64,000 nucleotides of DNA from Streptomyces sp. WP-1 (GTDB taxonomy: Bacteria > Actinomycetota > Actinomycetes > Streptomycetales > Streptomycetaceae). Below the pieces are notes generated by a model. It ran no database searches. It was not told where the DNA came from and saw only the letters and a program-made list of their open reading frames with translations. Positions within the stretch are counted from its first letter, which is position 1. Each line of letters opens with the position of its first letter. Positions 21,068 to 29,953 of this stretch are shown here, piece after piece. Made by a program: the position numbers and the translations under genes. Where the stretch lies: positions 6,076,001 through 6,140,000 of the forward strand of contig NZ_CP123923.1 of the NCBI RefSeq assembly GCF_030450125.1, given 5' to 3'.

Positions 21068-21778
21068 TCACCCCACCGACGTGACCAGGACGGCCACCGT
21101 CGGCCTGTCCTCCAGCGCTTCCCGTACGGCCGCGCGCACCCGCCGGGCCACCTCCACGGTCCGGTGGGTCGCGTCGGTCGCCAGGTCCACCCGCACATGG
21201 CGGTGGGCCAGCGCGGCCGTGCCGTCCGTCCGCTCCTCGATCCGCACCGCTCGGCCCGGTCCGGTCAGCCGTACGACTCCCGGCACCGCGACGGCCGCCT
21301 CGGCCGCGCGCAACGCGGACAGGGCCGTCTCCTCCCGGGCCTCCGGCGGCTCGGGCGGCCGTACCTCCACGAGGTGCCCGTCCGGCTCCAGCAGATCCGT
21401 GATCCGCAGATCCACCTCCGCCACCACCAGGCCGAGGCGCTCGCCCGCCGCCGTCGCGAGCAGGTCCCGCAGGCGCTCCGCGGTGGCGGGCAGCGGCTCG
21501 GCGGAGGTCGCCGTCAAGTCCGCCGTCACCCGCAGGGCGCCCGGCCCCAGCGCGCTCGGCGGGGCCGGCACCACGGGCTCGGCCACGTCCTGCGGGTCGG
21601 CGAGCCCGATCCGCAGCGCGCCCAGGCGCACCCCGGGCAGCCCGTCCGCCACCGCCCGCCGCAGCACCGCGCCCGCCGCGTTCTCCGCGATCCACGCGCC
21701 GTCCTCCGGCTCACCCAACGGCAGCAGCCTGCCGAGCCCCGTGTGATGTCGTACGACCTGGGTCCACGCGTCCGTCAT
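21068..21778 (-). CDS. Conserved hypothetical divergent from the Asp23/AmaP operon
   Basis: A 236-residue protein; ATG 21778 (MTDAWTQVVRHH) is preferred over the in-frame extension to 21817. It has no signal or membrane segment. Several stretches (LRVTADLTATSAEPLPATAERLRDLL, VRVDLATDATHRTVEVARRVRAAVREAL) resemble the alternating strand-helix pattern of Asp23-like domains, so it may contain two divergent copies. Its 87-bp divergent spacing from the Asp23 gene suggests shared control. Databases sometimes call such proteins nucleopolyhedrovirus P10-like, which is not informative. Function unknown. Confidence 0.75.
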   Translation of the reverse strand: MTDAWTQVVRHHTGLGRLLPLGEPEDGAWIAENAAGAVLRRAVADGLPGVRLGALRIGLADPQDVAEPVVPAPPSALGPGALRVTADLTATSAEPLPATAERLRDLLATAAGERLGLVVAEVDLRITDLLEPDGHLVEVRPPEPPEAREETALSALRAAEAAVAVPGVVRLTGPGRAVRIEERTDGTAALAHRHVRVDLATDATHRTVEVARRVRAAVREALEDRPTVAVLVTSVG

Positions 21779-21865
21779 GCATCCAGCCTGCCCCATCCAC
21801 GGCGCGCGGTCGCGCAAACGTGCTTACGGTGGTGGAAGGACGACGACCGAAAGGGACGTACGGCG

Positions 21866-22339
21866 ATGACCGACATGACGACGACCCCTGAAGGCGGCGG
21901 CGAGCCGCAGACGTCGACCCGGAAGGCCGTCCGGCGCGGCGGCGGGGATCCGTCGACCCGGGGACGGACCACCATCGCGGACGGCGTGGTGGAGAAGATC
22001 GCCGGGATGGCCGCCCGTGACGTGGTCGGTGTGTACGCGATGGGCGGCGGCTTCGCCCGCACCCTCGGCGCCGTGCGCGACCGGGTCCCCGGCGGCTCCA
22101 AGTCGGTGACCCGTGGCGTGAAGGCCGAGGTCGGGGAGGTGCAGGCCGCTCTCGACCTGGAGATCCTGGTGGACTACGGCGTCTCCATCCGCGATGTCGC
22201 CGGTGCCGTGCGCGAGAACGTGGTCGCCGCGGTGGAGCGGATGACCGGCCTGGAGGTCGTCGAGGTCAACATCGCGGTCAGCGACGTCAAGCTGCCCGAC
22301 GAGGAAGAGGAGGAGGAGCCGGAGCCCCGGATCCAGTGA
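21866..22339 (+). CDS. Asp23/Gls24 family envelope stress protein
   Basis: A 157-residue cytoplasmic protein. The Asp23 domain covers about 35-145: GRTTIADGVVEKIAGMAARDVVGV, then DLEILVDYGVSIRDVAGAVRENV and VVEVNIAVSDVKLP. The tail is highly acidic. In Firmicutes, Asp23 is membrane-tethered by AmaP, and an AmaP-like gene ends this cluster. AAGGGA lies about 11 nt before ATG 21866. First gene of a tightly packed five-gene operon. Confidence 0.9.
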   Translation: MTDMTTTPEGGGEPQTSTRKAVRRGGGDPSTRGRTTIADGVVEKIAGMAARDVVGVYAMGGGFARTLGAVRDRVPGGSKSVTRGVKAEVGEVQAALDLEILVDYGVSIRDVAGAVRENVVAAVERMTGLEVVEVNIAVSDVKLPDEEEEEEPEPRIQ

Positions 22340-22387
22340 CCCGGCCCGCGCCGGACCCCGTACATCCGATGGACTGAGGAGCGCTTC

Positions 22388-22570
22388 ATGAGCACGGCCA
22401 TGGTCGGCATGATCGCCGGGTTGGCGCTGGGGTTCGCCGGCTACTTCGGCGGGTTCGGCGCGTTTTTGCTGGTGGCGGCGTTGGGCGCCGTCGGGTTCGT
22501 GGTCGGCAGGTTCGCCGAGGGCGACCTGGATCCCGGCGACTTCTTCCGCGGCCGCGACCGGCGGCGGTGA
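22388..22570 (+). CDS. Small glycine-rich membrane protein of the Asp23/AmaP cluster
   Basis: A 60-residue protein with two close hydrophobic segments rich in Gly/Ala (MIAGLALGFAGYFGGFGAF and LLVAALGAVGFVVGRF) and a short Asp/Arg tail. It resembles the DUF2273-type small integral membrane proteins that accompany Asp23 genes. Its stop overlaps the next gene's GTG by 4 nt, showing coupling. A GAGGAG-like site precedes the ATG. Confidence 0.8.
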   Translation: MSTAMVGMIAGLALGFAGYFGGFGAFLLVAALGAVGFVVGRFAEGDLDPGDFFRGRDRRR

Positions 22571-22941
22571 CCACCGTGAGCACCGGGACCGGAGCGGTAC
22601 GAGAGCCACCGGCCCGGGTGCCGCCCGGGGAGCGGGGCGCCACCCGGATCGCCGACCGGGTGGTGGCGAAGGTCGCCGCGCGGGCCGCCCGCGAGGCGCT
22701 GGGGCCGCCGCCCGCCGACGCCGGGGCGCCGCACGCCACGGTGGCCGTCCACCGCGACACCGCCCGGATCCGCGTCTTTCTCGAACTCGGCTACCCCTGC
22801 GACATCGGCGCCCGCTGCGCCGCCGTGCGTCGTCACGTCACCGAGCGGGTGGGGGCGCTGGTGAACCTGACGGTCTCCGAGGTCGCCGTCCACATCGAGC
22901 GGCTGCACCCGCCGACGGCCGCGGGCCGGAGGATCCGATGA
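22567..22941 (+). CDS. Asp23-like protein, second copy
   Basis: A 124-residue protein with one weak Asp23-type domain (about 25-115): GATRIADRVVAKVAARAAREAL and LVNLTVSEVAVHIERLH echo the first Asp23 protein. The start is GTG 22567 in a 4-nt overlap, and the stop overlaps the next ATG by 4 nt. It may pair with the first Asp23 protein at the membrane. Assignment is by pattern resemblance rather than a strict motif. Confidence 0.75.
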   Translation: MTTVSTGTGAVREPPARVPPGERGATRIADRVVAKVAARAAREALGPPPADAGAPHATVAVHRDTARIRVFLELGYPCDIGARCAAVRRHVTERVGALVNLTVSEVAVHIERLHPPTAAGRRIR

Positions 22942-23531
22942 GCCAGGTCACCCTCGACAAGAGCGCCGACGCCCCCGCGGACGCGGGCCGCAGCCGCCGA
23001 TCCTGGGCGCCGCGCCGCGTCCCCGCGACCGTCGTCGCCGTCCTGCTGCTGGCCGGCGCGGGCCTGCTGCTCTACGACATCATCTCGGTACGCGCCCACC
23101 GGCCCGCGATGCACTGGCGCCGCTACCTGGCCCGTCAACTGGCCGAACGGCCCCTGGACGACACCTGGGTACTGGCCGGCGCGGCCCTCGCGGTCGCCCT
23201 CGGCCTGTGGCTGCTGCTCCTCGCGCTCACCCCGGGAAAACGCTCCCTGCTGCCGATGCGCCGCCCGCACCCGGACGTCCGCGCGACGCTCAAGCGGGCC
23301 GCCGCTGCCCAGGTGCTGCGCGACCGGGCCATGGAACTGTCCGGCGTACGGTCCGTACGGGTGCGGATGCGCCGCCGCAAGGCCGCGGTCCGCGCCGTCT
23401 CGCACTTCCGGGAACCGGACGAGGTGCGCGCCGACCTGGACACCACGCTGACCGAGGCGATCCACGGCCTCGGCCTGACCCATACCCCCCGGCTCGCCCT
23501 GCGGGTGACCCGGGCTCCGCGGAAGGGGTGA
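22938..23531 (+). CDS. DUF6286-type membrane protein of the Asp23/AmaP cluster
   Basis: A 197-residue protein. After a basic N-terminus come a membrane segment at about 30-49, an extracytoplasmic stretch (VRAHRPAMHWRRYLARQL), and a second segment at about 77-99. The cytoplasmic C-terminal domain has a strand-helix pattern similar to AmaP/Asp23 (ELSGVRSVRVRMRRRKAAVRA, HGLGLTHTPRLALRV). The ATG start overlaps the previous stop as ATGA. Role inferred from its neighbours. Confidence 0.8.
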   Translation: MSQVTLDKSADAPADAGRSRRSWAPRRVPATVVAVLLLAGAGLLLYDIISVRAHRPAMHWRRYLARQLAERPLDDTWVLAGAALAVALGLWLLLLALTPGKRSLLPMRRPHPDVRATLKRAAAAQVLRDRAMELSGVRSVRVRMRRRKAAVRAVSHFREPDEVRADLDTTLTEAIHGLGLTHTPRLALRVTRAPRKG

Positions 23532-23536
23532 CGGCG

Positions 23537-24118
23537 ATGCGCTCCGGGGCACTCAACCGGGCCCTGCTCGCCCTGGCCGGACTGATCCTGCTCGCCCTCG
23601 GCGGCGCGGTGCTCGCCGTCGGCCTCGGTGTCCGGCCGCCCTCCTGGTGGATCCACGGCGGCTCGCACGACGTCCTGCTCAGCCGTGCCGAGCGCACCCA
23701 CTACCGGGCCGCCGACTGGTGGTGGCCCGCGCTGATCGCCGCGCTGGCCCTGCTCGTGCTGGGGGCCCTGTGGTGGCTGAACGTGATCCTGCGCCGGCAC
23801 CGCCTCGCCGACATCCGGGTGGACACCGGCGACGGCGGCGCCGCGCTCCTGTCGGCCAAGGCGCTGGAGAGCGCCCTGGCCGAGGAGACCGGCAGGGGGA
23901 CCGGAGTGGCCCATGCCCAGGTCCGGTTGCGGGGCCGGCGCAGGAAGCCCAGGGCACGGGTCGCGCTGCGGCTGGCCCCCGAGGTGGCCCCCTCGACCGC
24001 GCTGAGCGACTTCGCCGCCGGGCCCCTGGCCCACGCCCGCGAGTCGGCGGGCCTGCCGTCCCTCCCGGCGGAGGTCCGCCTCGCGGCGGTCAAGCACCGG
24101 GCGGAGCGCGTCACCTGA
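23537..24118 (+). CDS. amaP: AmaP-like alkaline-shock membrane anchor
   Basis: A 193-residue protein with two membrane segments (about 8-30 and 61-84) and a cytoplasmic C-terminal domain (DIRVDTGDGGAALLSAKALESAL, then RARVALRLAPEVAPS) like the membrane anchor of Asp23. ATG 23537 is chosen because GGAAGGGGTGA lies 5-6 nt upstream; a GTG at 23528 overlapping the previous stop is the alternative. Last gene of the operon. It probably tethers the Asp23 proteins to the membrane; the ligand is unknown. Confidence 0.82.
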   Translation: MRSGALNRALLALAGLILLALGGAVLAVGLGVRPPSWWIHGGSHDVLLSRAERTHYRAADWWWPALIAALALLVLGALWWLNVILRRHRLADIRVDTGDGGAALLSAKALESALAEETGRGTGVAHAQVRLRGRRRKPRARVALRLAPEVAPSTALSDFAAGPLAHARESAGLPSLPAEVRLAAVKHRAERVT

Positions 24119-24161
24119 CGGGCCTCCGGACGGACTCCGGCGCAGTCAAGGACCTGCGGGA

Positions 24162-24917
24162 TCAGAATCCGTGCCGCATCCCGCCGTCCACCGGCACCAT
24201 GATCCCGGTCAGATAGGACGCCGCCGGGGACAGCAGGAAGGCCGCGACCCTGCCGAACTCCTCCGGGGTGCCGTAGCGGCGCAGCGGGATGCGGGACTGG
24301 TTGGCGGCGCGGGTGGCCTCCGGGTCGGCGGACAGGGAGTCCAGCTCGCGCACCCGGTCCGTGTCGATGCGGGCCGGGAGCAGGCCCAGCACCCGGATGC
24401 CGCGCGGACCCAGCTCGTCCGCGAGGGACTTGGCGAACCCGGCGAGCCCGGGGCGCAGGCCGTTGGAGATGGTCAGCGCCGGGATCGGCTCGTGCACCGA
24501 GCCGGACAGCACGAAGCCGATGACACCGCCCTCGTCCAGCTCGGCCGCCGCCGCGCGGGCGAGCCGCACCGCGCCGAGGAAGACGGACTCGAACGCGGTG
24601 CGCCACTGCTCGTCGGTGTTGTCGGCGACGAACCCGGGCGGCGGACCGCCCACGCTCACCAGCACCCCATGGAAGCCGCCGAAGCGCTCACGGGCGGTCT
24701 CGATCAGCCGCTCGGGCGCCTGCTCGTCCGCGTTGTCCATGGCCACGCCCACCGCGTCCGGGCCCAGTTCGGCGGCCGCCGCCGCGGCCCGCTGCTCGTC
24801 CCGGCCGGTGATCACCACCTTCGCGCCGTCCGCGACGAGCTGCCGCGCGGCCGCGTTGCCGAGGCCGCGGGTGGCCCCGGTGACGATGTACACCCGGTCC
24901 TTCAGTCCAAGATCCAT
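24162..24917 (-). CDS. Atypical short-chain dehydrogenase/reductase
   Basis: A 251-residue Rossmann-fold protein. The cofactor motif is TGATRGLG at about 14-21 and the family end is YLTGIMVPVDGG. The usual catalytic Tyr-X3-Lys is missing: where YxxSK is expected the sequence reads ISNGLRPGLAGFAKSL. Ser is kept in VLSGSVHEP. This belongs to a divergent SDR group in which an Asn/Arg region replaces the Tyr/Lys pair, so the reaction is uncertain. It lies 5 nt downstream of the frameshifted GH15 gene on the same strand. Confidence 0.85.
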   Translation of the reverse strand: MDLGLKDRVYIVTGATRGLGNAAARQLVADGAKVVITGRDEQRAAAAAAELGPDAVGVAMDNADEQAPERLIETARERFGGFHGVLVSVGGPPPGFVADNTDEQWRTAFESVFLGAVRLARAAAAELDEGGVIGFVLSGSVHEPIPALTISNGLRPGLAGFAKSLADELGPRGIRVLGLLPARIDTDRVRELDSLSADPEATRAANQSRIPLRRYGTPEEFGRVAAFLLSPAASYLTGIMVPVDGGMRHGF

Positions 24918-24922
24918 GGCCC

Positions 24923-26738
24923 CTATCCTGCCTCGTCGGTCCCGAACAGTGTGAGGGCGGAGTTCACCAGGCCGAGATGGCTGAACGCCTGCGGGAAGTT
25001 GCCCAGCTGACGGTCCGCGCCGGGGTCGTACTCCTCGGCCAGCAGTCCCACGTCGTTGGCCACCCGCACCAGCCGTTCGAACAGCTCCCGTGCCTCCTTC
25101 GGGCGCCCGGTCAGATGCAGCGCGTCCACCAGCCAGAACGAGCAGGCCAGGAACGCGCCCTCACCGCCCGGCAGCCCGTCGACCACCGAGTCGTCGTCGT
25201 CCTCGGAGTCGTAGCGGCGCAGGAAGCCGTGGTGGGCGAGGTCGGCGCGGATGGCGTCGACCGTGCCGATCACCCGGGGGTCGTCCGGCGGCAGGAAGCC
25301 GACGCGCGGGATGAGCAGCAGGGCGGCGTCCAGTTCGCGGGAGCCGTAGAACTGGGTGAAGGTGTTGCGCCGCGGGTCGTAGCCCTTCTCGCAGACCCTC
25401 CCGGTGCACCTGCGCGCGCAGCCGCCGCCAGCCCTCCAGGTCGCCGCTGGTCTCCTGGCCCTGTTCGAGGGTCCGGACCGCCCGGTCGGCGGCCACCCAC
25501 ACCATCACCTTGGAGTGCACGAAGTGGCGGCGCTCGCCGCGCACCTCCCACAGGCCCTGGTCCGGCCGCCGCCACGCCGACGCCAGGAAGTCCATCAGCG
25601 CCCGCTGGATCGACCACATGTGCGGCCGGGTGGGCAGGCCCGCGCCCCGCGCCAGCGACAGCGAGTCCATCACCTCGCCGTACACATCGAGCTGGAGCTG
25701 CTCCACGGCGCCGTTGCCGATGCGCACCGGGGAGGAGCCGGCGAAGCCGGGCAGCCAGGGCAGCTCGCTCTCCGGCAGGCGCCGCTCGCCCGCGACGCCG
25801 TACATGATCTGGAGCGCGGCGGGATTCCCGGCGACCGCGCGCAGCAGCCAGTTGCGCCAGGCCTCGGCCTCCTCCTGGTAGCCCGCGGTGAGCAGCGCGT
25901 CGAGGGCGAGGGTGGAGTCGCGCAGCCAGCAGTAGCGGTAGTCCCAGTTGCGCACCCCGCCCAGCCGCTCGGGCAGCGAGGTGGTGGGCGCGGCGACGAT
26001 CCCGCCGGTCGGGGCGTAGGTGAGCGCCTTGAGGGTGATCAGGGAGCGGACGACGGCGTCCCGGTGCGGTCCGTCGTAGCGGCAGCGCCGGGCCCAGGCC
26101 CGCCAGTCGCCGACACTGCTCTCCAGGGCCTCGTACGGGTCGACGAGCCGGGGGCGCCGCTCGTGGGAGGGGTGCCAGGTGAGCACGAACGCGACCCGCT
26201 CGCCCTCGCCGACGGTGAACTCGGAGTGGGTGCGGTAGTCCTCGCCCCAGGTGCGCACCGGCGGCTCGGAGCGCAGCCACACCGAGTCGGGGCCCGCGAC
26301 CGCCACCCGGTGGCCGTCCGAGCGGCGCATCCACGGCGTGATCGAGCCGTAGTCGAAGCGCAGCCGCAGGGTGCCGCGGACGGTGACCCGGCCGCTGACG
26401 CCCTCCACGATGCGCACGACATCGGGGGCGTGCTCGCGCTGCGGCATCAGATCGGTGACGCGGACCGTGCCCTCGGGGGTGTCCCACTCGGTGTCCAGGA
26501 CGAGGGTGTCGGAGCGGTAGGCCCGGCGGGTGCAGGTGCCGTCGTCGCCCGCGGCCTCGGGCGCGATCCGCCAGTGGCCGTGGTCCGCGCCGCCGAGCAG
26601 CCGGGCGAAGCAGGCGCCGGAGTCGAAGCGGGGCAGGCACAGCCAGTCGATCGAGCCGTCCCTGCCGACCAGCGCCGCGGTCTGCTCGTCGCCGATGAGG
26701 GCGTAGTCCTCGATACGGGCACGGTCACGGGCGTTCAC
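24923..26738 (-). pseudogene. GH15 glycoside hydrolase (trehalase/glucoamylase type), one-base frameshift
   Basis: With one frame correction this gives a 604-residue GH15 protein. The N-terminal part has IEDYALIGDEQTAALVGRDG and SIDWLCLPRFDS. The (alpha/alpha)6 domain has NWDYRYCWLRDSTLALDALL and MWSIQRALMDF. Near 25396-25398 the minus strand reads GAGGGTCTGC where homologous reading requires GAGGTCTGC. After removing one G, the frame continues as VCEKGYDPRRNTFTQFYG and runs cleanly to the stop at 24923 through DSVVDGLPGGEGAFLACSFW, the catalytic C-terminal region. This could be a recent mutation or a sequencing error in a G run. The start is GTG 26738. Confidence 0.85.
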
Positions 26739-26815
26739 GGGATGCGGTTTCCCGGCGGGCCCGGGGGCCAATCAGGTGGTGCGCCGGGGGAGTGAAACGA
26801 GGCCCGCGCGGGCCG

Positions 26816-27628
26816 TCAGACGGCGGCCGGTTCGCCCTCCTTGGGCTGCGGCGCCGCCGCGGCCTCCTCCTGGTCCCGGATCTCCCGGCGGAGCAGGAAC
26901 CACCAGCCGACCGGGACGGCCGCCGCGAACAGCCACCACTGGATCATGTAGGCGTAGTTCAGCGGGGCGTCCTCGGTGCCGGGGTCGGAGATCTGCTCCG
27001 GGGAGCCGCCCTTGGGCGTCGGCGCCGTCTGCTCCATGTAGCCGCCGAGCACCGGCACACCGAGCCGGTGCGCCTCCTCGGTGCTGTTGATCAGCATGAT
27101 CTGCCGGTCGGGCAGGCCCTTGAGGTTCTTGATGCCGCTGGCCGCGGTGGTCTCGTCGGCCATCAGGCGCCCGCTGATGGTGGTCCGCCCCGGGGGCGGC
27201 GCGGGGATCTCCGGGAAGGCGGTCTGGGAGGCGTCCGCGGCGACCCAGCCGCGGTTGACCATCAGTACCTTGCCGTCGGCGAGGACGAACGGGGTCAGGA
27301 CGTGGTAGCCGACATCGCCGTTCTCGTTGGTCCGGCGCCGGACCACTTCCGTCTTCGCGGTCTCGAAGGTGCCGGTCGCGGTGACGGTGCGGTACCTCTC
27401 GGTCCGGGTCACGGCGTGCCCGGGGGAGGACAGCCGCTCCACGGGGACCGGCCGGGCGTGCAGCGCGGAGGAGACGAGGTCGTTGCGCGCGGTGCGCTCC
27501 TCGTAGCGGTGCTTCTGCCAGAAACCCAGCTTGATCATCGTCGGGATCAGCGCGATCGCGACGATGGTGAGGATGACCCACTGGAGGGACAACAGGAAGC
27601 GGTAGCGATGCACCCCACGACGGTACAT
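26816..27628 (-). CDS. SURF1 family protein
   Basis: A 270-residue inner-membrane protein involved in cytochrome c oxidase (haem aa3) assembly. One membrane segment lies near the N-terminus (about 10-32, ending in the family motif LGFWQKHRYEER) and one near the C-terminus (IQWWLFAAAVPVGWWFLL). The external domain has VLMVNRGWVAAD and NYAYMIQWW, typical of SURF1. ATG 27628 (MYRRGVHRYRF) is preferred over the upstream ATG at 27646. A charged Glu/Ala/Pro tail follows. Confidence 0.92.
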   Translation of the reverse strand: MYRRGVHRYRFLLSLQWVILTIVAIALIPTMIKLGFWQKHRYEERTARNDLVSSALHARPVPVERLSSPGHAVTRTERYRTVTATGTFETAKTEVVRRRTNENGDVGYHVLTPFVLADGKVLMVNRGWVAADASQTAFPEIPAPPPGRTTISGRLMADETTAASGIKNLKGLPDRQIMLINSTEEAHRLGVPVLGGYMEQTAPTPKGGSPEQISDPGTEDAPLNYAYMIQWWLFAAAVPVGWWFLLRREIRDQEEAAAAPQPKEGEPAAV

Positions 27629-27690
27629 CCGGGCCGCGGGGTGCATTCAGGCGGGTACCGGGTCACACCCGGTGGCGTCCGGCCGGCCGG

Positions 27691-27924
27691 TCACACCCGG
27701 TCGACGACCCCGGTACGGCCCTCCGCGCGGGCGCAGTGCGCTCCGCAGTACCAGTGGCCGTCCACCTCCACGCCCTGCCCGATGATCTGCACCCGGCAGT
27801 GCTCGCAGATCGGGGCCATGCGGTGGATCGCACAGGAGAAGCAGTCGAAGACATGGACCGCGCCCTGGGCATGGACCTCGAAGGTCATTCCGTAGTCATT
27901 GCCGCACACTTCGCATCTCGCCAT
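27691..27924 (-). CDS. Small Cys-rich zinc-ribbon-like protein
   Basis: A 77-residue protein with CxxC pairs at the start (CEVCGNDYG), a CFSC in the middle, CEHC, and a late CGAHC: at least two treble-clef or ribbon sites. No signal or membrane segment. It is conserved in actinobacteria as a hypothetical; the function is unknown. It is transcribed toward SURF1. Upstream of ATG 27924 there is no clear ribosome site, so leaderless or weak initiation is possible. Confidence 0.8.
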   Translation of the reverse strand: MARCEVCGNDYGMTFEVHAQGAVHVFDCFSCAIHRMAPICEHCRVQIIGQGVEVDGHWYCGAHCARAEGRTGVVDRV

Positions 27925-28019
27925 GCGCCACAGGGTGATCCGTCGGGCGGGTCCGGGCGAGCGGGTTCCGGGTGAGTCGTGCGTCAACCACTCTTTCGTA
28001 CGATCACCCGGCCGTGGCC

Positions 28020-29009
28020 CTACTCGTCCGCGGGCTCGACATCCCGCAGCAGCTGTCCGAACGCGGCCTCGTCCACGACCGGCGTGCCGAACTGCCGCGC
28101 CTTGACCACCTTGGAGGTGCCCGAGTCGGGGTCGTTGGTCACCAGCAGGCTGGTCAGCCGGGAGATGCTGGACGCCACATGCAGCCCGCACTCGGTCGCC
28201 CGGTCCTCCAGCAGATCCCGCTCGGTGGAGGTGTCACCGGAGAACGCCACCCGCATGCCCTGTTTGAGAGGTTTGCCGTCTTCATAGCGGCCCGGGTTGG
28301 GATAGGGGCATGCGGGCCTTTTGCGGGAGGGGCGCCAACTGCCGGGACGGTAGCCGCCGTAGCCGGGGGAGGACTGCCGGGGCACCGGCGCGTCCGACCA
28401 CTCCGTCAGCGGGCGGCACTCCAGCAGCGGCAGCCGTACGCCGCCCGCCGCCGCGGCCCGCAGGCTGGGCCGGAACGCCTCCGCGAGCACCCGCGCGTCG
28501 TCCAGCGCGTGGTGCGCCCGCTGCTGCACCACGCCGAAGTGCGCGGCGAGCGACTCCAGCTTGTGGTTGGGCAGCGGCAGCCCCAGCTCCTTGGACAGCG
28601 CGATGGTGCACAGCCGCTGGCGCACCGGCGCCCGGCGCTCGGCGCGCGCGTACTCCCGGGCGATCATCTGCCAGTCGAAGACCGCGTTGTGCGCGACCAG
28701 CACCCGGCCGTCCAGACGGGCCGCGAACTCCTCGGCGATGTCCGCGAACAGCGGCGCGCCCTCCAGCGCCTCGCTCGTCAAACCGTGTATCCACACGGGT
28801 CCCGGATCGCGCTCCGGGTTGACCAGGGTGTACCAGTGGTCCTCGACCTCGCCGCGCGCGTCCAGCCGGTAGACGGCGGCGGAGATGATCCGGTCGTGCC
28901 GGGCCAGGCCGGTGGTCTCCACGTCAACGACCGCGTACCCCTGGGGATACGCGGTCGGCCACCGGGTGGCGGAGGACACTGCGGGCGCACGGTCTTCGAG
29001 CATGGTCAT
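28020..29009 (-). CDS. DEDDh 3'-5' exonuclease with C-terminal BRCT-like domain
   Basis: A 329-residue protein. The exonuclease domain (about 18-190) has motif I VVDVETTGL, motif II VAHNAVFDWQMI, and motif III with HHALDDARV, as in the DNA polymerase III epsilon family. After a Pro/Gly/Arg-rich linker comes a BRCT-like domain (about 250-325: GMRVAFSGDTSTERDLLEDRATECG ... LLVTNDPDSGTSKVVKARQFGTPVV). Likely role: DNA repair or proofreading-type trimming. ATG 29009 has no ribosome site. TATCCT at 29015-29010 could be a -10 giving leaderless translation from the second ATG (29003). Confidence 0.88.
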   Translation of the reverse strand: MTMLEDRAPAVSSATRWPTAYPQGYAVVDVETTGLARHDRIISAAVYRLDARGEVEDHWYTLVNPERDPGPVWIHGLTSEALEGAPLFADIAEEFAARLDGRVLVAHNAVFDWQMIAREYARAERRAPVRQRLCTIALSKELGLPLPNHKLESLAAHFGVVQQRAHHALDDARVLAEAFRPSLRAAAAGGVRLPLLECRPLTEWSDAPVPRQSSPGYGGYRPGSWRPSRKRPACPYPNPGRYEDGKPLKQGMRVAFSGDTSTERDLLEDRATECGLHVASSISRLTSLLVTNDPDSGTSKVVKARQFGTPVVDEAAFGQLLRDVEPADE

Positions 29010-29181
29010 TGAGGATACGGGCCGCGACCGACATCTCCGCCCCACAGGTCCCCCCGGCTCGCCCCGCCCGGGCCCCGGCGCGGCGCCCGTCCGGGCCGAA
29101 CGGCCCTTTCCGCCGCGCCTGTTGTCGCTCCGGGAGCGTCCGAGCGGCGCGAACGCGTCCAAGAGTGCGATCCTCGCCGCT

Positions 29182-29892
29182 GTGACGGAACCGGAGCACG
29201 AGGAGAACCACGGCGGCGCGCTCGGCGCGCGCCTGAACTGGCTGCGCGCCGCCGTGCTGGGCGCGAACGACGGCATCGTCTCCACCGCGGGCCTCGTCGT
29301 CGGCGTGGCCGGGGCGACCGGCAGCCGCACCGCGCTGCTCACCGCGGGCCTCGCCGGACTGCTCGCCGGATCGATGTCCATGGCGGCGGGCGAGTACGTC
29401 TCCGTCTCCACCCAGCGCGACTCCGAACTGGCCGCGCTGGCCGTGGAGAAACGGGAGCTGCGCGAGCAGCCCGAGGCCGAACTGCGCGAGCTGACCGGGA
29501 TGCTCAGGGCGCGCGGGCTGTCCGAGGAGGTGGCCCGGGAGGCCGCCGAGCAGCTCACCGAGCGGGACGCGCTGCGCGCCCACGCCAGGGTGGAGCTGGG
29601 CATCAACCCCGACGAGCTGACCGATCCGTGGCACGCGGCCTGCGCGAGTTTCCTCGCCTTCACCGTGGGCGCGCTGCTGCCGCTGCTGGCCATCGTGCTG
29701 CCCCCGACCGACCGGCGGCTGCCGGTCACCGTGTTCTCCGTGCTCGCCGCGCTCGTCCTCACCGGCTGGACCAGTGCCCGCCTCGGCTCGGCCGCGCCCC
29801 GGCGGGCGGTGCTGCGCAATGTGGGCGGCGGGGCGCTGGCGATGGCGGTCACGTACGCGGCGGGCAGCCTGCTGGGGGCGGTCGGCGTGTGA
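29182..29892 (+). CDS. VIT1/CCC1 family iron/manganese transporter
   Basis: A 236-residue membrane protein. It has the family signature LRAAVLGANDGIVSTAGLVVGVAGA, then SMSMAAGEYVSVSTQRDSE and a soluble Glu-rich metal-binding helix pair (EKRELREQPEAELRELT). Three further membrane segments follow. It probably exports Fe2+/Mn2+ from the cytoplasm. The start is GTG 29182 (MTEPEHEENHGG); the longer upstream frame looks non-coding. It is divergent from the exonuclease gene, and a 31-bp direct repeat follows its stop. Confidence 0.9.
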   Translation: MTEPEHEENHGGALGARLNWLRAAVLGANDGIVSTAGLVVGVAGATGSRTALLTAGLAGLLAGSMSMAAGEYVSVSTQRDSELAALAVEKRELREQPEAELRELTGMLRARGLSEEVAREAAEQLTERDALRAHARVELGINPDELTDPWHAACASFLAFTVGALLPLLAIVLPPTDRRLPVTVFSVLAALVLTGWTSARLGSAAPRRAVLRNVGGGALAMAVTYAAGSLLGAVGV

Positions 29893-29953
29893 GCGGGGCG
29901 CACGCCGGGGCCGGGTCGCACCTCCAGGCACCGGGTGACCGGGCTCGCTCCCG

